The notes beneath the pieces were generated by a model. That model was not told the origin of the DNA and ran no database searches. It saw nothing but the letters and a program-made list of their open reading frames with translations. 64,000 nucleotides of DNA from Ruminococcus sp. (GTDB lineage Bacteria; Bacillota; Clostridia; Oscillospirales; Ruminococcaceae): positions 1-64,000 of the forward strand of contig JAFWSI010000014.1 in assembly GCA_017519415.1 (NCBI GenBank). Reading direction: 5' to 3'. Shown piece by piece: positions 8,799 to 17,898 of this stretch. Made by a program: the position numbers and the translations under genes. Within the stretch, counting starts at the first letter, position 1. Every line of letters starts with the position of its first letter.

Positions 8799-11700
8799 TT
8801 GTATCTCAGATCACTGGAAATACAGGGCTTCAAGTCCTTTCCCGATAAAATAAGCCTGACCTTTGACAAGGGTCTGACTGCCGTTGTAGGTCCTAACGGA
8901 AGCGGCAAGAGCAATATCGGCGACTCGGTGCGCTGGGTGCTGGGAGAGCAGTCCACAAAGACTCTTCGCGGAAACAAAATGGAGGACGTCATCTTTTCCG
9001 GCACCGTGGCAAGAAAGCCCATGGGCTTTGCTGCGGTAACGCTGAATATAGACAACTCTGACAAGACGCTTCCCGATATAGGCGACGAGGTAGCCATAAC
9101 CCGTAAACTGTACCGCAGCGGCGAGAGCGAATATCTCATAAACGGCAAGCCATGCCGTCTTAAGGATATAAACGAGCTGTTCATGGATACGGGTCTCGGA
9201 CGTGACGGCTACTCCATAATCGGACAGGGCCGTATCGCAGAGATCGTAGGAGCAAAGAGCTCTGAGCGCCGCGATATATTTGAGGAAGCGGCAGGTATCT
9301 CGAAGTTCCGCTACAAGAAGCTGGAGGCAGAGAGAAAGCTTACCGCTGCTCAGGAGAATCTCCTTCGCCTTACGGATATTCTTGCCGAGCTGGAGGGCAG
9401 AGTCGAGCCCCTTCGCATACAGTCGCAGAAGGCAGAGAAGTTCATAAAGCTTGCGGAGGAACGCAAGAAGCTTGAGATCTCCGTATGGGTGACGAAACTG
9501 GACGAGATGAAGGTCAGGCTGGATGAGCTTGACGCAAAGATACTTGTAAGCAGGAACGAGTACGAGAATATCGAAAACGATATACAGCGTGAGGAGCAGA
9601 AGATCTCCGACGGCATAAGGAAAATGCAGGAGAGCACCATGCGTGCCGACGAGCTTCGCAGAAAGATGCTGGAGGAGGAGCAGACCTCATCGGAGATGAA
9701 GTCCGGCATTGCCGTACTCGAGAACGATATAAAGCACTGCAACGAGGCAGTGGAAGCTGCTCAGAGAAATATCGACAGCTCCGAGGAAGCAAAGAAGGAG
9801 CTGGAAAACGAGCGCAAGTCAGCTCTTGACGGACTTGCCGAGCTGGAGGCGCAGAAAAAGGCGCTGGAAGCCGATATAAAGGCTGCTGAGGAGAGCTTCG
9901 AGAAGGCTGAGAGCGAGAGCTCAAAGCTGGGAGACTCCGTTGATAAGGCGGGCAGCGAGATAAACGGCATGTACATAAGGCAGAGCGAGCACCGCTTCAC
10001 TATCGAGTCCTCAAAGGCCATGATAGAGGAGCAGACAGAACGTCTTGCCGCGCTCCGGGAGGAGAGCGGCGGCCTCGTGAAAAAGCTGGAGGAATTCAGA
10101 CAGCAGACAGAGGATGTCAGGGCACAGGCGGAAAAGAACGCTGCAAGGGCTGAGGAGCTCCGCAATAAGCTCAGCGGATTTGAAAGACTTTACAAGTCCC
10201 GCCATGACGGCTTCGAGCAGGCAAAGAACGACTTTGAACGGGCTCTGTACGAGCTGAAAGACAAGCAGCAGCGCCGCAAGATACTTACCGACCTTGAAAA
10301 CAATATGGAGGGCTTCGCAGGCAGCGTAAAGCAGGTTCTGAAAGCATCAAAGCAGGGACGTATCGGCGGAGTTTTCGGTACAGTCGCCCAGAATATAGGC
10401 GTAGAGCCAAAGTACGCCGTAGCGATCGAGACCGCGCTGGGCGGCGCTATGCAGAATATCATTGTTGAGAACGAGGATATTGCCAAGCGCTGTATTCGTT
10501 TCCTCAAGGAGCAGAAGGGCGGACGCGCTACCTTCCTGCCCATAACCTCCGTTAAGGGCAGCGAGCTACGCGAGCAGGGAATAGAGAACTGTGAGGGCTT
10601 TGTTGCCAATGCCGGCAGGATAGTGTCATACGACCCGAGATTCAGCGGTATAATCGCTTCTCTTCTGGGACGGATAGTCATTGCCGAGGATATAGACACA
10701 GCAACTCTTATTGCAAAGAAGTACGGCTACAAATTCAGGATAGTAACTCTTGACGGACAGGTGATAAATGCGGGAGGCTCCTTCACGGGAGGCTCGGCTC
10801 AGCGCTCAGGCGGCATTATCACGCGAAAGAACGAGATAGAGTCTCTTGATGCCGAGATAGAAAAGCTCACCGCAGAGAGGGACACCCTCCGCGAAAAGGC
10901 GGAAAAGCTCCGTGCGGAGGCAGAAAAGCTGCGCTATGATACAGAGGCGGCAAAGGATGAGCAGGCACAGTGCGAGGCTGAAAGAGTCCGCATTGAAGCC
11001 GAGCTGTCAAGCACAGCCTCGCTGGAGGAGCAGCTCCGTTCACAGGCTGAGAATTCCGACAGGCTCATAGCCGAGACAGAGCAGCGGATAGCAGCCGCAG
11101 AGCAGAATATTTCCGACTCGGAAAAGGCTCTTGCGGAGACCGAGGCCGAGATAAAGGCGGCCGAGGAAAAGCTTGCTCAGGGACAGGATACCCGCGAGAA
11201 GCTGAGACTCAGGCGCGAGGAGCTGTCCGACAGACTTTCCGAGCTGAAAATAAAGGGCATGGAGCTTGCAAAGGACGTGCAGGCTCAGGAGCTTGAACTT
11301 TCACGCATCGACCGCAGAGAGGAAGAGCTGAAATACGGCGCACACCAGTTCGAGGAGGAGATATTCCGCCAGAAGGAGCTTATCTCGCAGAAGGAAGCGG
11401 AGATAAACGGCCTGAAGCAGAAGCTTTCTGATTTCAAGGACAATACCGCGGCCTATAACGAGGAGATCGCCCGCTGCCATGCGACTCATACCGAGCAGAA
11501 CCGTCTTGTAAACGAGATGCAGAACGGTCTGAAAGCCATAAACGATACCAAGGAAAAGCTCTCGGCGGAGATGACCCGTCTGGAGGAGCGCAGGGAGACA
11601 GTTTGCCGCGATACGGACAATATCATCAGGCAGCTCCTTGAGGTATACGAGCTGACGCGCTCTGAGGCCGTACAGCTTGCGGAAAAGATAGACGATATGG

Positions 11701-12371
11701 TTGCGGCTCAGGCAGAGCTCACCTCCGTAAAGAATAAGATACGCGCCCTCGGCAGCGTCAACGTAGACGCTATCGAGGAATACAAGGAGGTTTCCGAGCG
11801 GTACCGCTTCATGTCGGAGCAGATCGCCGACATACAGAAGTCCAAGGCCGAGCTGGAAAAGATAATCTCCGACCTTACATCGGAGATGTGCAGGATATTC
11901 TCGGAGAGCTTCGAAATAATCAATTCCAATTTCAAGAGCATATTTGCAGAGCTTTTCGGTGGAGGAAAGGCGGAGCTCATACTCACCGATCCCGAAAACG
12001 TTCTCGAATCGGGCATAGAGATAAGCGTAGCGCCTCCCGGAAAGGTAATCAAGAACCTTATCTCACTTTCGGGAGGAGAGCAGTCCTTTGTGGCTATCGC
12101 TATATACTTCTCAATACTCAAGCTGAGGCCTGCACCCTTCTGTATACTTGACGAGATCGACGCGGCTCTTGATGAAGTAAATGTAAGAAAGTACGCTCAG
12201 TACCTTAAAAAATTCACCGATACCACTCAGTTCGTGCTTGTTACCCACAGGCGGAGCGCTATGGAGGAGGCAAATGTGCTCTACGGCGTTACCATGCAGG
12301 AGGACGGCATATCGAAGCTCCTTAAAATGGAACAGGTGGATTTTCAAGAGGATGCGGCGGACGTACAATAA
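8799..12371 (+). CDS. smc: Chromosome segregation ATPase SMC
   Basis: A 1190-residue SMC, the normal length. Walker A is GPNGSGKSN at residues ~32-40 and the R-loop region is WVLGEQSTKTLRG. Two long Glu/Lys/Ala-rich coiled coils flank a hinge near residues 500-680. The C terminus carries the ABC signature LSGGEQSFVAIAI and Walker B CILDEIDAALDE. SMC dimers with ScpA/ScpB compact and segregate the chromosome. The start is TTG 8799, five bases after GAGGAGGTGA. The preceding gene stops at 8794. It is followed by ftsY, the usual Firmicutes rnc-smc-ftsY arrangement. Confidence 0.97.
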   Translation: MYLRSLEIQGFKSFPDKISLTFDKGLTAVVGPNGSGKSNIGDSVRWVLGEQSTKTLRGNKMEDVIFSGTVARKPMGFAAVTLNIDNSDKTLPDIGDEVAITRKLYRSGESEYLINGKPCRLKDINELFMDTGLGRDGYSIIGQGRIAEIVGAKSSERRDIFEEAAGISKFRYKKLEAERKLTAAQENLLRLTDILAELEGRVEPLRIQSQKAEKFIKLAEERKKLEISVWVTKLDEMKVRLDELDAKILVSRNEYENIENDIQREEQKISDGIRKMQESTMRADELRRKMLEEEQTSSEMKSGIAVLENDIKHCNEAVEAAQRNIDSSEEAKKELENERKSALDGLAELEAQKKALEADIKAAEESFEKAESESSKLGDSVDKAGSEINGMYIRQSEHRFTIESSKAMIEEQTERLAALREESGGLVKKLEEFRQQTEDVRAQAEKNAARAEELRNKLSGFERLYKSRHDGFEQAKNDFERALYELKDKQQRRKILTDLENNMEGFAGSVKQVLKASKQGRIGGVFGTVAQNIGVEPKYAVAIETALGGAMQNIIVENEDIAKRCIRFLKEQKGGRATFLPITSVKGSELREQGIENCEGFVANAGRIVSYDPRFSGIIASLLGRIVIAEDIDTATLIAKKYGYKFRIVTLDGQVINAGGSFTGGSAQRSGGIITRKNEIESLDAEIEKLTAERDTLREKAEKLRAEAEKLRYDTEAAKDEQAQCEAERVRIEAELSSTASLEEQLRSQAENSDRLIAETEQRIAAAEQNISDSEKALAETEAEIKAAEEKLAQGQDTREKLRLRREELSDRLSELKIKGMELAKDVQAQELELSRIDRREEELKYGAHQFEEEIFRQKELISQKEAEINGLKQKLSDFKDNTAAYNEEIARCHATHTEQNRLVNEMQNGLKAINDTKEKLSAEMTRLEERRETVCRDTDNIIRQLLEVYELTRSEAVQLAEKIDDMVAAQAELTSVKNKIRALGSVNVDAIEEYKEVSERYRFMSEQIADIQKSKAELEKIISDLTSEMCRIFSESFEIINSNFKSIFAELFGGGKAELILTDPENVLESGIEISVAPPGKVIKNLISLSGGEQSFVAIAIYFSILKLRPAPFCILDEIDAALDEVNVRKYAQYLKKFTDTTQFVLVTHRRSAMEEANVLYGVTMQEDGISKLLKMEQVDFQEDAADVQ

Positions 12372-12431
12372 TTCTGTCACACTTCCGCACTTCTGTGCGA
12401 TATGTATAATAGACCATGTCTGGAGGATATA

Positions 12432-13769
12432 ATGGGACTTTTTTCTAAAATTGCCAGCGGTCTGAGAAAGACCAAGGATTTTTTATTCGGCGGTATACAG
12501 AGGATACTCAATCAGTTTACCGTCATTGACGAGGAGCTCTTCGACCAGCTCGAGGAACAGATGATAATGAGCGATATAGGAGTCGAGACCTCCGAGGAGA
12601 TATGCGACAGGCTCCGCAGCAAGATAAAGGAGCGCGGCATCACCGATCCAAAGGAGATAATGGGAGTTATACACGAGGTCATCTCCGAGATAATGGGCGA
12701 TGATACGGGACTTGATCTCTCCGTATCTCCCGCAGTTATCATGGTAATCGGCGTAAACGGCGCAGGAAAGACCACAACTATCGGCAAGCTCTGCCACCAG
12801 TTCAGGCAGGAGGGCAAGAAGGTCCTCGTTGCCGCTGCGGATACCTTCCGTGCAGCTGCTATCGACCAGCTTGAGGTATGGACTCAGCGTGCGGGAGTAG
12901 ACATTGTAAAGCACGCTGAGGGTTCGGACCCCGGTGCGGTGGTATATGACGCACTGGAAGCTGCAAAGGCAAGAGACTGTGATGTTGTGGTTATCGATAC
13001 CGCTGGACGCCTTCACAACAAGAAGAACCTCATGGAGGAGCTCAAGAAGATAAACCGTATCATCGACAGCAAGGCGGGGGACTGCTCACGGGAGGTTCTC
13101 CTTGTACTTGACGCCACAACAGGCCAGAATGCTGTAAATCAGGCCAAGCTTTTCAGCGAGACTGCTCCCATTACGGGAATAGTCCTCACAAAGCTTGACG
13201 GTACTGCAAAGGGCGGTATAGTTATCTCCATAAAGGACGAGCTGGGAATACCAGTAAAGCTCATAGGAGTCGGCGAGAAGATCGACGACCTCCAGCCCTT
13301 CGACAGCAATATGTTCGTTGACGCTCTCTTCACTTCCAACGAGCAGCTGGAGGAGCTTGAGGAAGAGGAGGAGACAGAGGAGACTTATGACGAAGCCGAT
13401 GAGGCTGAGACAAGCAATGAAACAGCCGAAGAAGACGGCGTAAAGGGTTATTACAACGAGTACGGCGCATTCATTCCCTATGAGGAGGAAGCTGCGGAGG
13501 CCGGCGAAGACGAGGCTGAGGAAGACGGGACCGAGGCTGACGATGAGGCTGTTTATGAGGAAGAGAATGAAGAAGAACAGGATGATGATAACAGCGGGGA
13601 ATCTGATGAAAGCCTGCTGACGGACGAAGAAGAGTCTGACGAAGATGAAGAAGCAGCCGACGCTGATGAAGCTGAGGACGAGGCGGAGGAAGACTCCGAA
13701 GCAGAGCCCGGAAAGAAGAAAAAGCGCGGCTTCTTCAGCAGACTGTTCGGAGGTAAGGACGATGATTAA
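12432..13769 (+). CDS. ftsY: Signal recognition particle receptor FtsY with acidic/basic C-terminal extension
   Basis: A 445-residue SRP-receptor GTPase that docks ribosome-SRP complexes at the membrane. Residues 1-~303 are a complete NG module: N-terminal amphipathic start MGLFSKIASGLRKTKDFLFG, GVNGAGKTTTIGKL (G1), DTFRAAAIDQL, VIDTAGRLHNKKNLMEEL, LDATTGQNA, TKLDGTAKGG and GVGEKIDDLQPF. Residues ~304-426 are an extremely Asp/Glu-rich tail, followed at 427-445 by GKKKKRGFFSRLFGGKDDD. Usual Firmicutes FtsY ends soon after the NG domain, so the tail is odd. It resembles the N-terminal basic motif and acidic A domain of E. coli FtsY moved to the other end. ATG 12432 follows TGGAGGA. An upstream in-frame ATG at 12402 lacks a ribosome binding site. 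The last eight bases overlap rdgB. Confidence 0.95.
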   Translation: MGLFSKIASGLRKTKDFLFGGIQRILNQFTVIDEELFDQLEEQMIMSDIGVETSEEICDRLRSKIKERGITDPKEIMGVIHEVISEIMGDDTGLDLSVSPAVIMVIGVNGAGKTTTIGKLCHQFRQEGKKVLVAAADTFRAAAIDQLEVWTQRAGVDIVKHAEGSDPGAVVYDALEAAKARDCDVVVIDTAGRLHNKKNLMEELKKINRIIDSKAGDCSREVLLVLDATTGQNAVNQAKLFSETAPITGIVLTKLDGTAKGGIVISIKDELGIPVKLIGVGEKIDDLQPFDSNMFVDALFTSNEQLEELEEEEETEETYDEADEAETSNETAEEDGVKGYYNEYGAFIPYEEEAAEAGEDEAEEDGTEADDEAVYEEENEEEQDDDNSGESDESLLTDEEESDEDEEAADADEAEDEAEEDSEAEPGKKKKRGFFSRLFGGKDDD

Positions 13770-14343
13770 GCAGCTGGTAATGGCTACGAACAACGCAAAC
13801 AAGCTCCGGGAGGCAAGGGAGATACTTGCGCCTCTCGGGATAGAGGTGCTTTCACAGCGCGAGGCAGGAGCAAACTGCGAACCCGAGGAGAACGGCGCGA
13901 CCTTCGCCGAGAACGCGCTTATCAAGGCAAGGGCGGTATACGAAGCTGTAAAGCTTCCCACCATAGCCGACGACAGCGGGCTCTGTGTGACAGCGCTTGA
14001 CGGCAGACCGGGTGTGTACTCTTCGAGATATGCTCCCGAGGGACAGCATTGTGCCAAGCTACTTGAGGAGATGAAGGGCGTTCCCGAAGATAAGAGAACT
14101 GCATCATTCAATTGCAGCATAGCTTATATCGACGATAAGGAGATAAAGGTTGTAGGCGGCGGCTGCATAGGACGTATCGGATATGAAATGCGCGGCACCA
14201 ACGGCTTCGGCTACGATCCCGTATTCATGGTAGGAGAAAAGAGCATGGCTGAACTGACAGCCGATGAGAAAAATGCCATAAGCCACAGAGGTGTGGCTCT
14301 CAGAGGCCTGTACAAGTATCTGAAAGAAAGATTTGGTGATTGA
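13762..14343 (+). CDS. rdgB: dITP/XTP pyrophosphatase (Ham1/RdgB family)
   Basis: A 193-residue house-cleaning NTPase that hydrolyses non-canonical purine nucleotides such as ITP and XTP to monophosphates. The motifs are MATNNANKLREA (substrate loop), ADDSGLCVTALDGRPGVYSSRYA and GTNGFGYDPVF. ATG 13762 lies eight bases inside ftsY and follows GGAGGTAAGG at 13749-13758, which fixes the start. A longer reading into ftsY is not needed. The yhbY start codon follows its stop directly. Confidence 0.95.
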   Translation: MIKQLVMATNNANKLREAREILAPLGIEVLSQREAGANCEPEENGATFAENALIKARAVYEAVKLPTIADDSGLCVTALDGRPGVYSSRYAPEGQHCAKLLEEMKGVPEDKRTASFNCSIAYIDDKEIKVVGGGCIGRIGYEMRGTNGFGYDPVFMVGEKSMAELTADEKNAISHRGVALRGLYKYLKERFGD

Positions 14344-14646
14344 ATGTTAACAAGCAAGCAGAGAGCATACCTGCGCGGTATCGCCTCTACATACGAGACC
14401 ATATATCAGGTGGGCAAGGGCGGCGTTACCGAGGCTATGTGCAAGGACATCGAGGCTGCTCTTACAAAAAGAGAGCTTATAAAGCTGAGAGTTCTTGACA
14501 ATTCGGGCTGGACGGCAAGAGAGGCTGCCGACGCTATCGCAGAGCAGACAGGAGCTGACGTAGTACAGGTCATCGGCAGCAAGTTCGTGCTTTTCAAGCG
14601 CAACGAGAAGGAGCCCGTCATAGAGAATATCCCCGGGGCCAAGTGA
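14344..14646 (+). CDS. yhbY: YhbY-family RNA-binding (CRM domain) protein
   Basis: A 100-residue single CRM-domain protein. The GKGG loop (VGKGGVTEAM) and the C-terminal strand IGSKFVLFKRN fit YhbY/YqeI. These proteins associate with pre-50S particles; their exact role in ribosome assembly is not settled. ATG 14344 directly abuts the rdgB stop, so coupling is likely. In Firmicutes yhbY commonly precedes nadD, as here. Confidence 0.9.
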   Translation: MLTSKQRAYLRGIASTYETIYQVGKGGVTEAMCKDIEAALTKRELIKLRVLDNSGWTAREAADAIAEQTGADVVQVIGSKFVLFKRNEKEPVIENIPGAK

Positions 14647-14661
14647 GCCTTTGAAGTGGCC

Positions 14662-14692
14662 ATTCCGCTGAAAAAGACGGCTTTTTCGGAAT
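14662..14692 (+). terminator. Weak hairpin between yhbY and nadD
   Basis: ATTCCG...AAAAAG pairs with CTTTTTCGGAAT across a short loop, with a 3-base bulge. No T-run follows, so it may be an attenuating or mRNA-stability hairpin rather than a terminator. Confidence 0.3.
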
Positions 14693-14756
14693 GAAGCGCC
14701 TTACCGGTGTTATTGCCTGACAGGCAGAAGATAATGGAAATGAACGGAGCGAGATA

Positions 14757-15977
14757 ATGCGTATTGGAATTTACGGCGGGAGCTTCAATCCCGTACATAA
14801 CGGACATATACATCTTGCGGAGACCGCAGTGACGGAATTCGGCCTTGACAGGCTGTATCTGCTGCCGTCAAAGAAGTCTCCCCACCGCTCTATGGCGGAA
14901 TATGCTCCCGACGAGGACAGGCTTGAGATGCTCAGGCTCGCCTGCAAGGGCAGAGAAAAACTTTTTGTTAGCGATTACGAAATAAAAAGCGACAGAGTGA
15001 GTTATACTATATATACCGTCCAGCATTTCCGCAGGGAATTCCCGAAGGACGAGCTGTTCCTGCTGGTAGGCAGCGATATGCTACTCAGCTTTGACACATG
15101 GCACCGCTACGAGGAGATACTGGCTGAGACAGTGCTTTGCGTGGTGTCCCGTGAGGAGGGTGACCTTCCTGCGCTTAGGAAAAAGGCGGAAGAACTTGGA
15201 AAATACGGGAAAATACTGGTTTCTGAGGCGTCACCCACGGTTGTCTCCAGTACTGAAGTCAGAAAAAAAATTGCAAAAAATAAGGATTTTGCTTGCTATC
15301 TTGACGAAAATGTAGTACAATATATTAGGTCGAAGGGATTATATTCGGTAAGAGGTGAAGGCGAATTGCAGTATGATCCTGAGGAGAAAAAGAAGTACCT
15401 TAAATCAATACTATCGGCGAAGCGCTACGGACATTCACTGAATGTTGCCGCAGAGTGCAGAAAGCTTGCGGAGAAGTACGGCGAGGATCCTGATAAGGCT
15501 TATTTTGCGGGACTTCTTCATGATATATGCAAGGAAATGCCCGACGAGAAGCAGAAGGCTCTTGTAGAAAAAAGCGGATTTACCGTATGCCGTGAGGAAA
15601 TGGAGACACGTTCTCTCTGGCACGGTATCGCAGGGGCATATTATATAAAAGAAAAATACGGGGTCGAGGATATAGATATACTAAACTCCATAAGATTCCA
15701 TACAGTCGGACGGGCAGGAATGTCGCGGCTGGAGGAGATAGTTTATATCGGCGACCTTATATCTGCCGAGCGCAGCTACAAGGATGTGGACAAGATGCGG
15801 AAGCTGGCATACACCGACCTTAATGCGGCTATGCTGGAGGCTTTTGCGTTTTCAATGAGGTCCGTGATAAAAAAAGGCGGAGTTATTCCGATATGCACCG
15901 CCGAGGGATATAATTTTTACACGAGGCTTTACAAGAAAGATAAAAATGAGAGCAACCCGAAAAGAGGAAACAAATGA
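14757..15977 (+). CDS. nadD: NadD-YqeK fusion: nicotinate-nucleotide adenylyltransferase + HD-domain Ap4A hydrolase
   Basis: A 406-residue fusion. Residues 1-~197 are NadD, which adenylylates nicotinate mononucleotide in NAD synthesis: GIYGGSFNPVHNGHIHLA carries the HxGH nucleotidyl-transfer motif, and SSTEVRKKI is the ISST-type motif. Residues ~204-400 are YqeK: GHSLNVAAECRKLAEKYG, the metal-binding HD pair H255-D256 in GLLHDICKEM, and RFHTVGRAGMSRLEEIVYIGD. YqeK-type proteins hydrolyse Ap4A symmetrically. In Bacillus the two are separate neighbours. An in-frame TTG at 15366 (codon 204) has AGAGGTG at 15351-15357, so free YqeK could also be made. ATG 14757 follows GGAGCGAG. The 3' end overlaps the LCP gene. 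Confidence 0.92.
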   Translation: MRIGIYGGSFNPVHNGHIHLAETAVTEFGLDRLYLLPSKKSPHRSMAEYAPDEDRLEMLRLACKGREKLFVSDYEIKSDRVSYTIYTVQHFRREFPKDELFLLVGSDMLLSFDTWHRYEEILAETVLCVVSREEGDLPALRKKAEELGKYGKILVSEASPTVVSSTEVRKKIAKNKDFACYLDENVVQYIRSKGLYSVRGEGELQYDPEEKKKYLKSILSAKRYGHSLNVAAECRKLAEKYGEDPDKAYFAGLLHDICKEMPDEKQKALVEKSGFTVCREEMETRSLWHGIAGAYYIKEKYGVEDIDILNSIRFHTVGRAGMSRLEEIVYIGDLISAERSYKDVDKMRKLAYTDLNAAMLEAFAFSMRSVIKKGGVIPICTAEGYNFYTRLYKKDKNESNPKRGNK

Positions 15978-17473
15978 ACCGAGAAGAATTCAACGACGAG
16001 ACTATCGTCAGCAGAAATGCCGCTTCCAAGCCGCTGAAGCCGCTCAGGAAGCTCAAAAGGATAGATAACAGCAGTCCGGCAGCACCTCAGTATCATGGAC
16101 TGCATGAGGCGCCGCAGATAGATATAAGCATAGATGAGGAAAGGCCGCGGAGGAAGCGCAGCCCCGAGCCTGTGCAGGAATATCACGGCCTCCACGAAAA
16201 GGGCTGGGACGAGTCTGCCCGGCAGCCGGAATATGATGACGAAGCCGAAAAGGTGCCAAAGAAGAAAAATAGCAGAAAGGACGTCATAATCAAGATAACG
16301 TCTGTGCTGCTAAGTATAGCGGCTATAGTGACCCTTTTCCTGAATATGCCCATACTCTGGTACAAAAAGAGCGGCCAGCCCGACGAGAGAGTGTCCATAA
16401 TCACCTATTTCAAGCGCTGGCAGCCTACCGTGGATATAGAGGGAGAGCTTGACAAGCCTCAGATGAATCTAAATGTCGATACCGATATAGTTGACGATGA
16501 GTTCACTGACGGACTTGATCTTCCGCAGCTCATAGAGGGACAGTACACCGTGCTTTTCCTCGGTTTTGACGAGGACGAGGAGCTCACCGACGTTATATGG
16601 ATATGTCAGTTCGACATCGGGGGAGGAAAGCTCAATATATTGCAGGTACCCAGAGACTCTGCCGTGCCCAATTATACCTACAATCCTACTACCAAGATAA
16701 ACAGCGTCTACTATGACGGCGATTATAACGTATCAAAGATACAGCGTGTTGTAAACTGCATACAGGAAAATTTCGGCATACCGATAGACGCATATATAAC
16801 TACCGCCTGCTTTGATATTCGTGAGATCGTAGACCTCGTGGGCGGAATAACCATGAATATCGACAACGAGATCATATACGAGGCGGACAAGAGGATACCC
16901 GCTGGAAAAAATGTTGTACTCACCGGCGAGCAGGCGGAATGGTTCGTGCGTTTCCGTACGGAGTGGGTACAGGGCGATATAGGCCGTGTGCAGAACCAGC
17001 GCCGCTTTATGGCTGCCGCCATGAAGAAGATACTCAGCATTGTAAAGGACGAGGGCAGACCGAAGCTTTACAGCTATCTCAATACTATCTACAAGAACAA
17101 GTGGCTTGCTACAAACATGAGCGTCGAAGACCTCAGCAAGCTTGCCGATTTCGGCTCCACGCTGACAATGGACAGTGTCCACGTTAATATGCTGCCCGGA
17201 GAGGACGCTATGTACTATGCTTCTGACGGAGAGGTATACAGCATCTACTCCATACACAAGAGAGCTACAATAGATATGCTCAACGAGTGGTTCAGGCCGT
17301 ATCAGCGTCCCATGCTGCTTTCCGAGAGCAATATCATAGAATATGTGAGCGAATATGAATATCAGTACGATCTTTATGACGATACGGGTATAAGCTTTGA
17401 GGAGCTCGAAACAGCTACCGAGCCGCTCAGGGACCCCGACAAGAGCCCAGCATGGAAGGAGTATGAGAATTAA
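15974..17473 (+). CDS. LytR-CpsA-Psr (LCP) family cell-wall glycopolymer ligase
   Basis: A 499-residue membrane protein. The first ~105 residues are cytoplasmic and charged, followed by one membrane helix (VLLSIAAIVTLFLNMPILWY). The extracellular part contains the LCP domain: LFLGFDEDEELTDVIWICQF, LQVPRDSAVP with the phosphate-binding arginine, TKINSVYY, and VDLVGGITMNID further on. FVRFRTEWVQGDIGRVQNQRRF is the second arginine-rich LCP block. LCP enzymes transfer lipid-linked glycopolymers to peptidoglycan. The long cytoplasmic head is larger than usual. ATG 15974 overlaps the yqeK stop and follows AGAGGAAAC. It sits in the conserved nadD-yqeK-lcp-rsfS order. Confidence 0.9.
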   Translation: MNREEFNDETIVSRNAASKPLKPLRKLKRIDNSSPAAPQYHGLHEAPQIDISIDEERPRRKRSPEPVQEYHGLHEKGWDESARQPEYDDEAEKVPKKKNSRKDVIIKITSVLLSIAAIVTLFLNMPILWYKKSGQPDERVSIITYFKRWQPTVDIEGELDKPQMNLNVDTDIVDDEFTDGLDLPQLIEGQYTVLFLGFDEDEELTDVIWICQFDIGGGKLNILQVPRDSAVPNYTYNPTTKINSVYYDGDYNVSKIQRVVNCIQENFGIPIDAYITTACFDIREIVDLVGGITMNIDNEIIYEADKRIPAGKNVVLTGEQAEWFVRFRTEWVQGDIGRVQNQRRFMAAAMKKILSIVKDEGRPKLYSYLNTIYKNKWLATNMSVEDLSKLADFGSTLTMDSVHVNMLPGEDAMYYASDGEVYSIYSIHKRATIDMLNEWFRPYQRPMLLSESNIIEYVSEYEYQYDLYDDTGISFEELETATEPLRDPDKSPAWKEYEN

Positions 17474-17833
17474 ATGACAGAAAAGGAAAAGCTTGAGCTT
17501 ATAATAAAGACTCTCGACCTGAAGAAGGGCGAGGACATACAGGCTATCAGGATCGCTGATCTTACCATACTTGCCGATTATTTCGTTATAGTCAACGGTA
17601 ACAGCAACACCCATGCGAGAACCCTTGCCGACGAGGTGGAGTTCGTGCTCTCACAGAAGGGCATCGAGCCCGAGAGACGCGAGGCTGATACGGGAAATAC
17701 CTGGATAATCCTTGACTATGCGGATATTATCGTCCATGTGTTCTATAAGGAAACAAGGAACTTCTACAAGCTTGAGGGACTGTGGGCAGACGGCGAGCAG
17801 ATGGATATAAGCGATCTTCTCGTAAAGGATTGA
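17474..17833 (+). CDS. rsfS: Ribosomal silencing factor RsfS
   Basis: A 119-residue RsfS/Iojap protein. The segment LDLKKGEDIQAIRI, LADYFVIVNGNSNTHAR and WIILDYADIIVHVFYKETRNFY are family hallmarks. RsfS binds uL14 on the 50S subunit and blocks subunit joining when translation is reduced. ATG 17474 directly follows the LCP stop codon. It is the last gene of this group; leuS starts 65 bases later. Confidence 0.95.
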   Translation: MTEKEKLELIIKTLDLKKGEDIQAIRIADLTILADYFVIVNGNSNTHARTLADEVEFVLSQKGIEPERREADTGNTWIILDYADIIVHVFYKETRNFYKLEGLWADGEQMDISDLLVKD

Positions 17834-17898
17834 AACAATACCGCACCTGTGTGCATTCATGATAACAGATAATAATTAAATAAAGGAATGATATTAAA

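Noticed and set aside
8162..9184. 340-codon open frame on the minus strand
   Set aside because: It lies across the radical SAM and smc genes, has no domain-like composition and no ribosome binding site; it is a shadow of the plus-strand coding regions.
13086..14120. 344-codon minus-strand frame rich in Leu/Ser/Phe
   Set aside because: It is the antisense of the acidic FtsY tail and rdgB; the hydrophobic look comes from reverse-complemented Glu/Asp codons.
16733..17614. 293-codon minus-strand frame opposite the LCP gene
   Set aside because: No family resemblance; the LCP and rsfS genes on the plus strand explain the region.
17834..17898. T-box leader for leuS
   Set aside because: The gap is only 65 bases and shows no T-box sequence or terminator/antiterminator pair.
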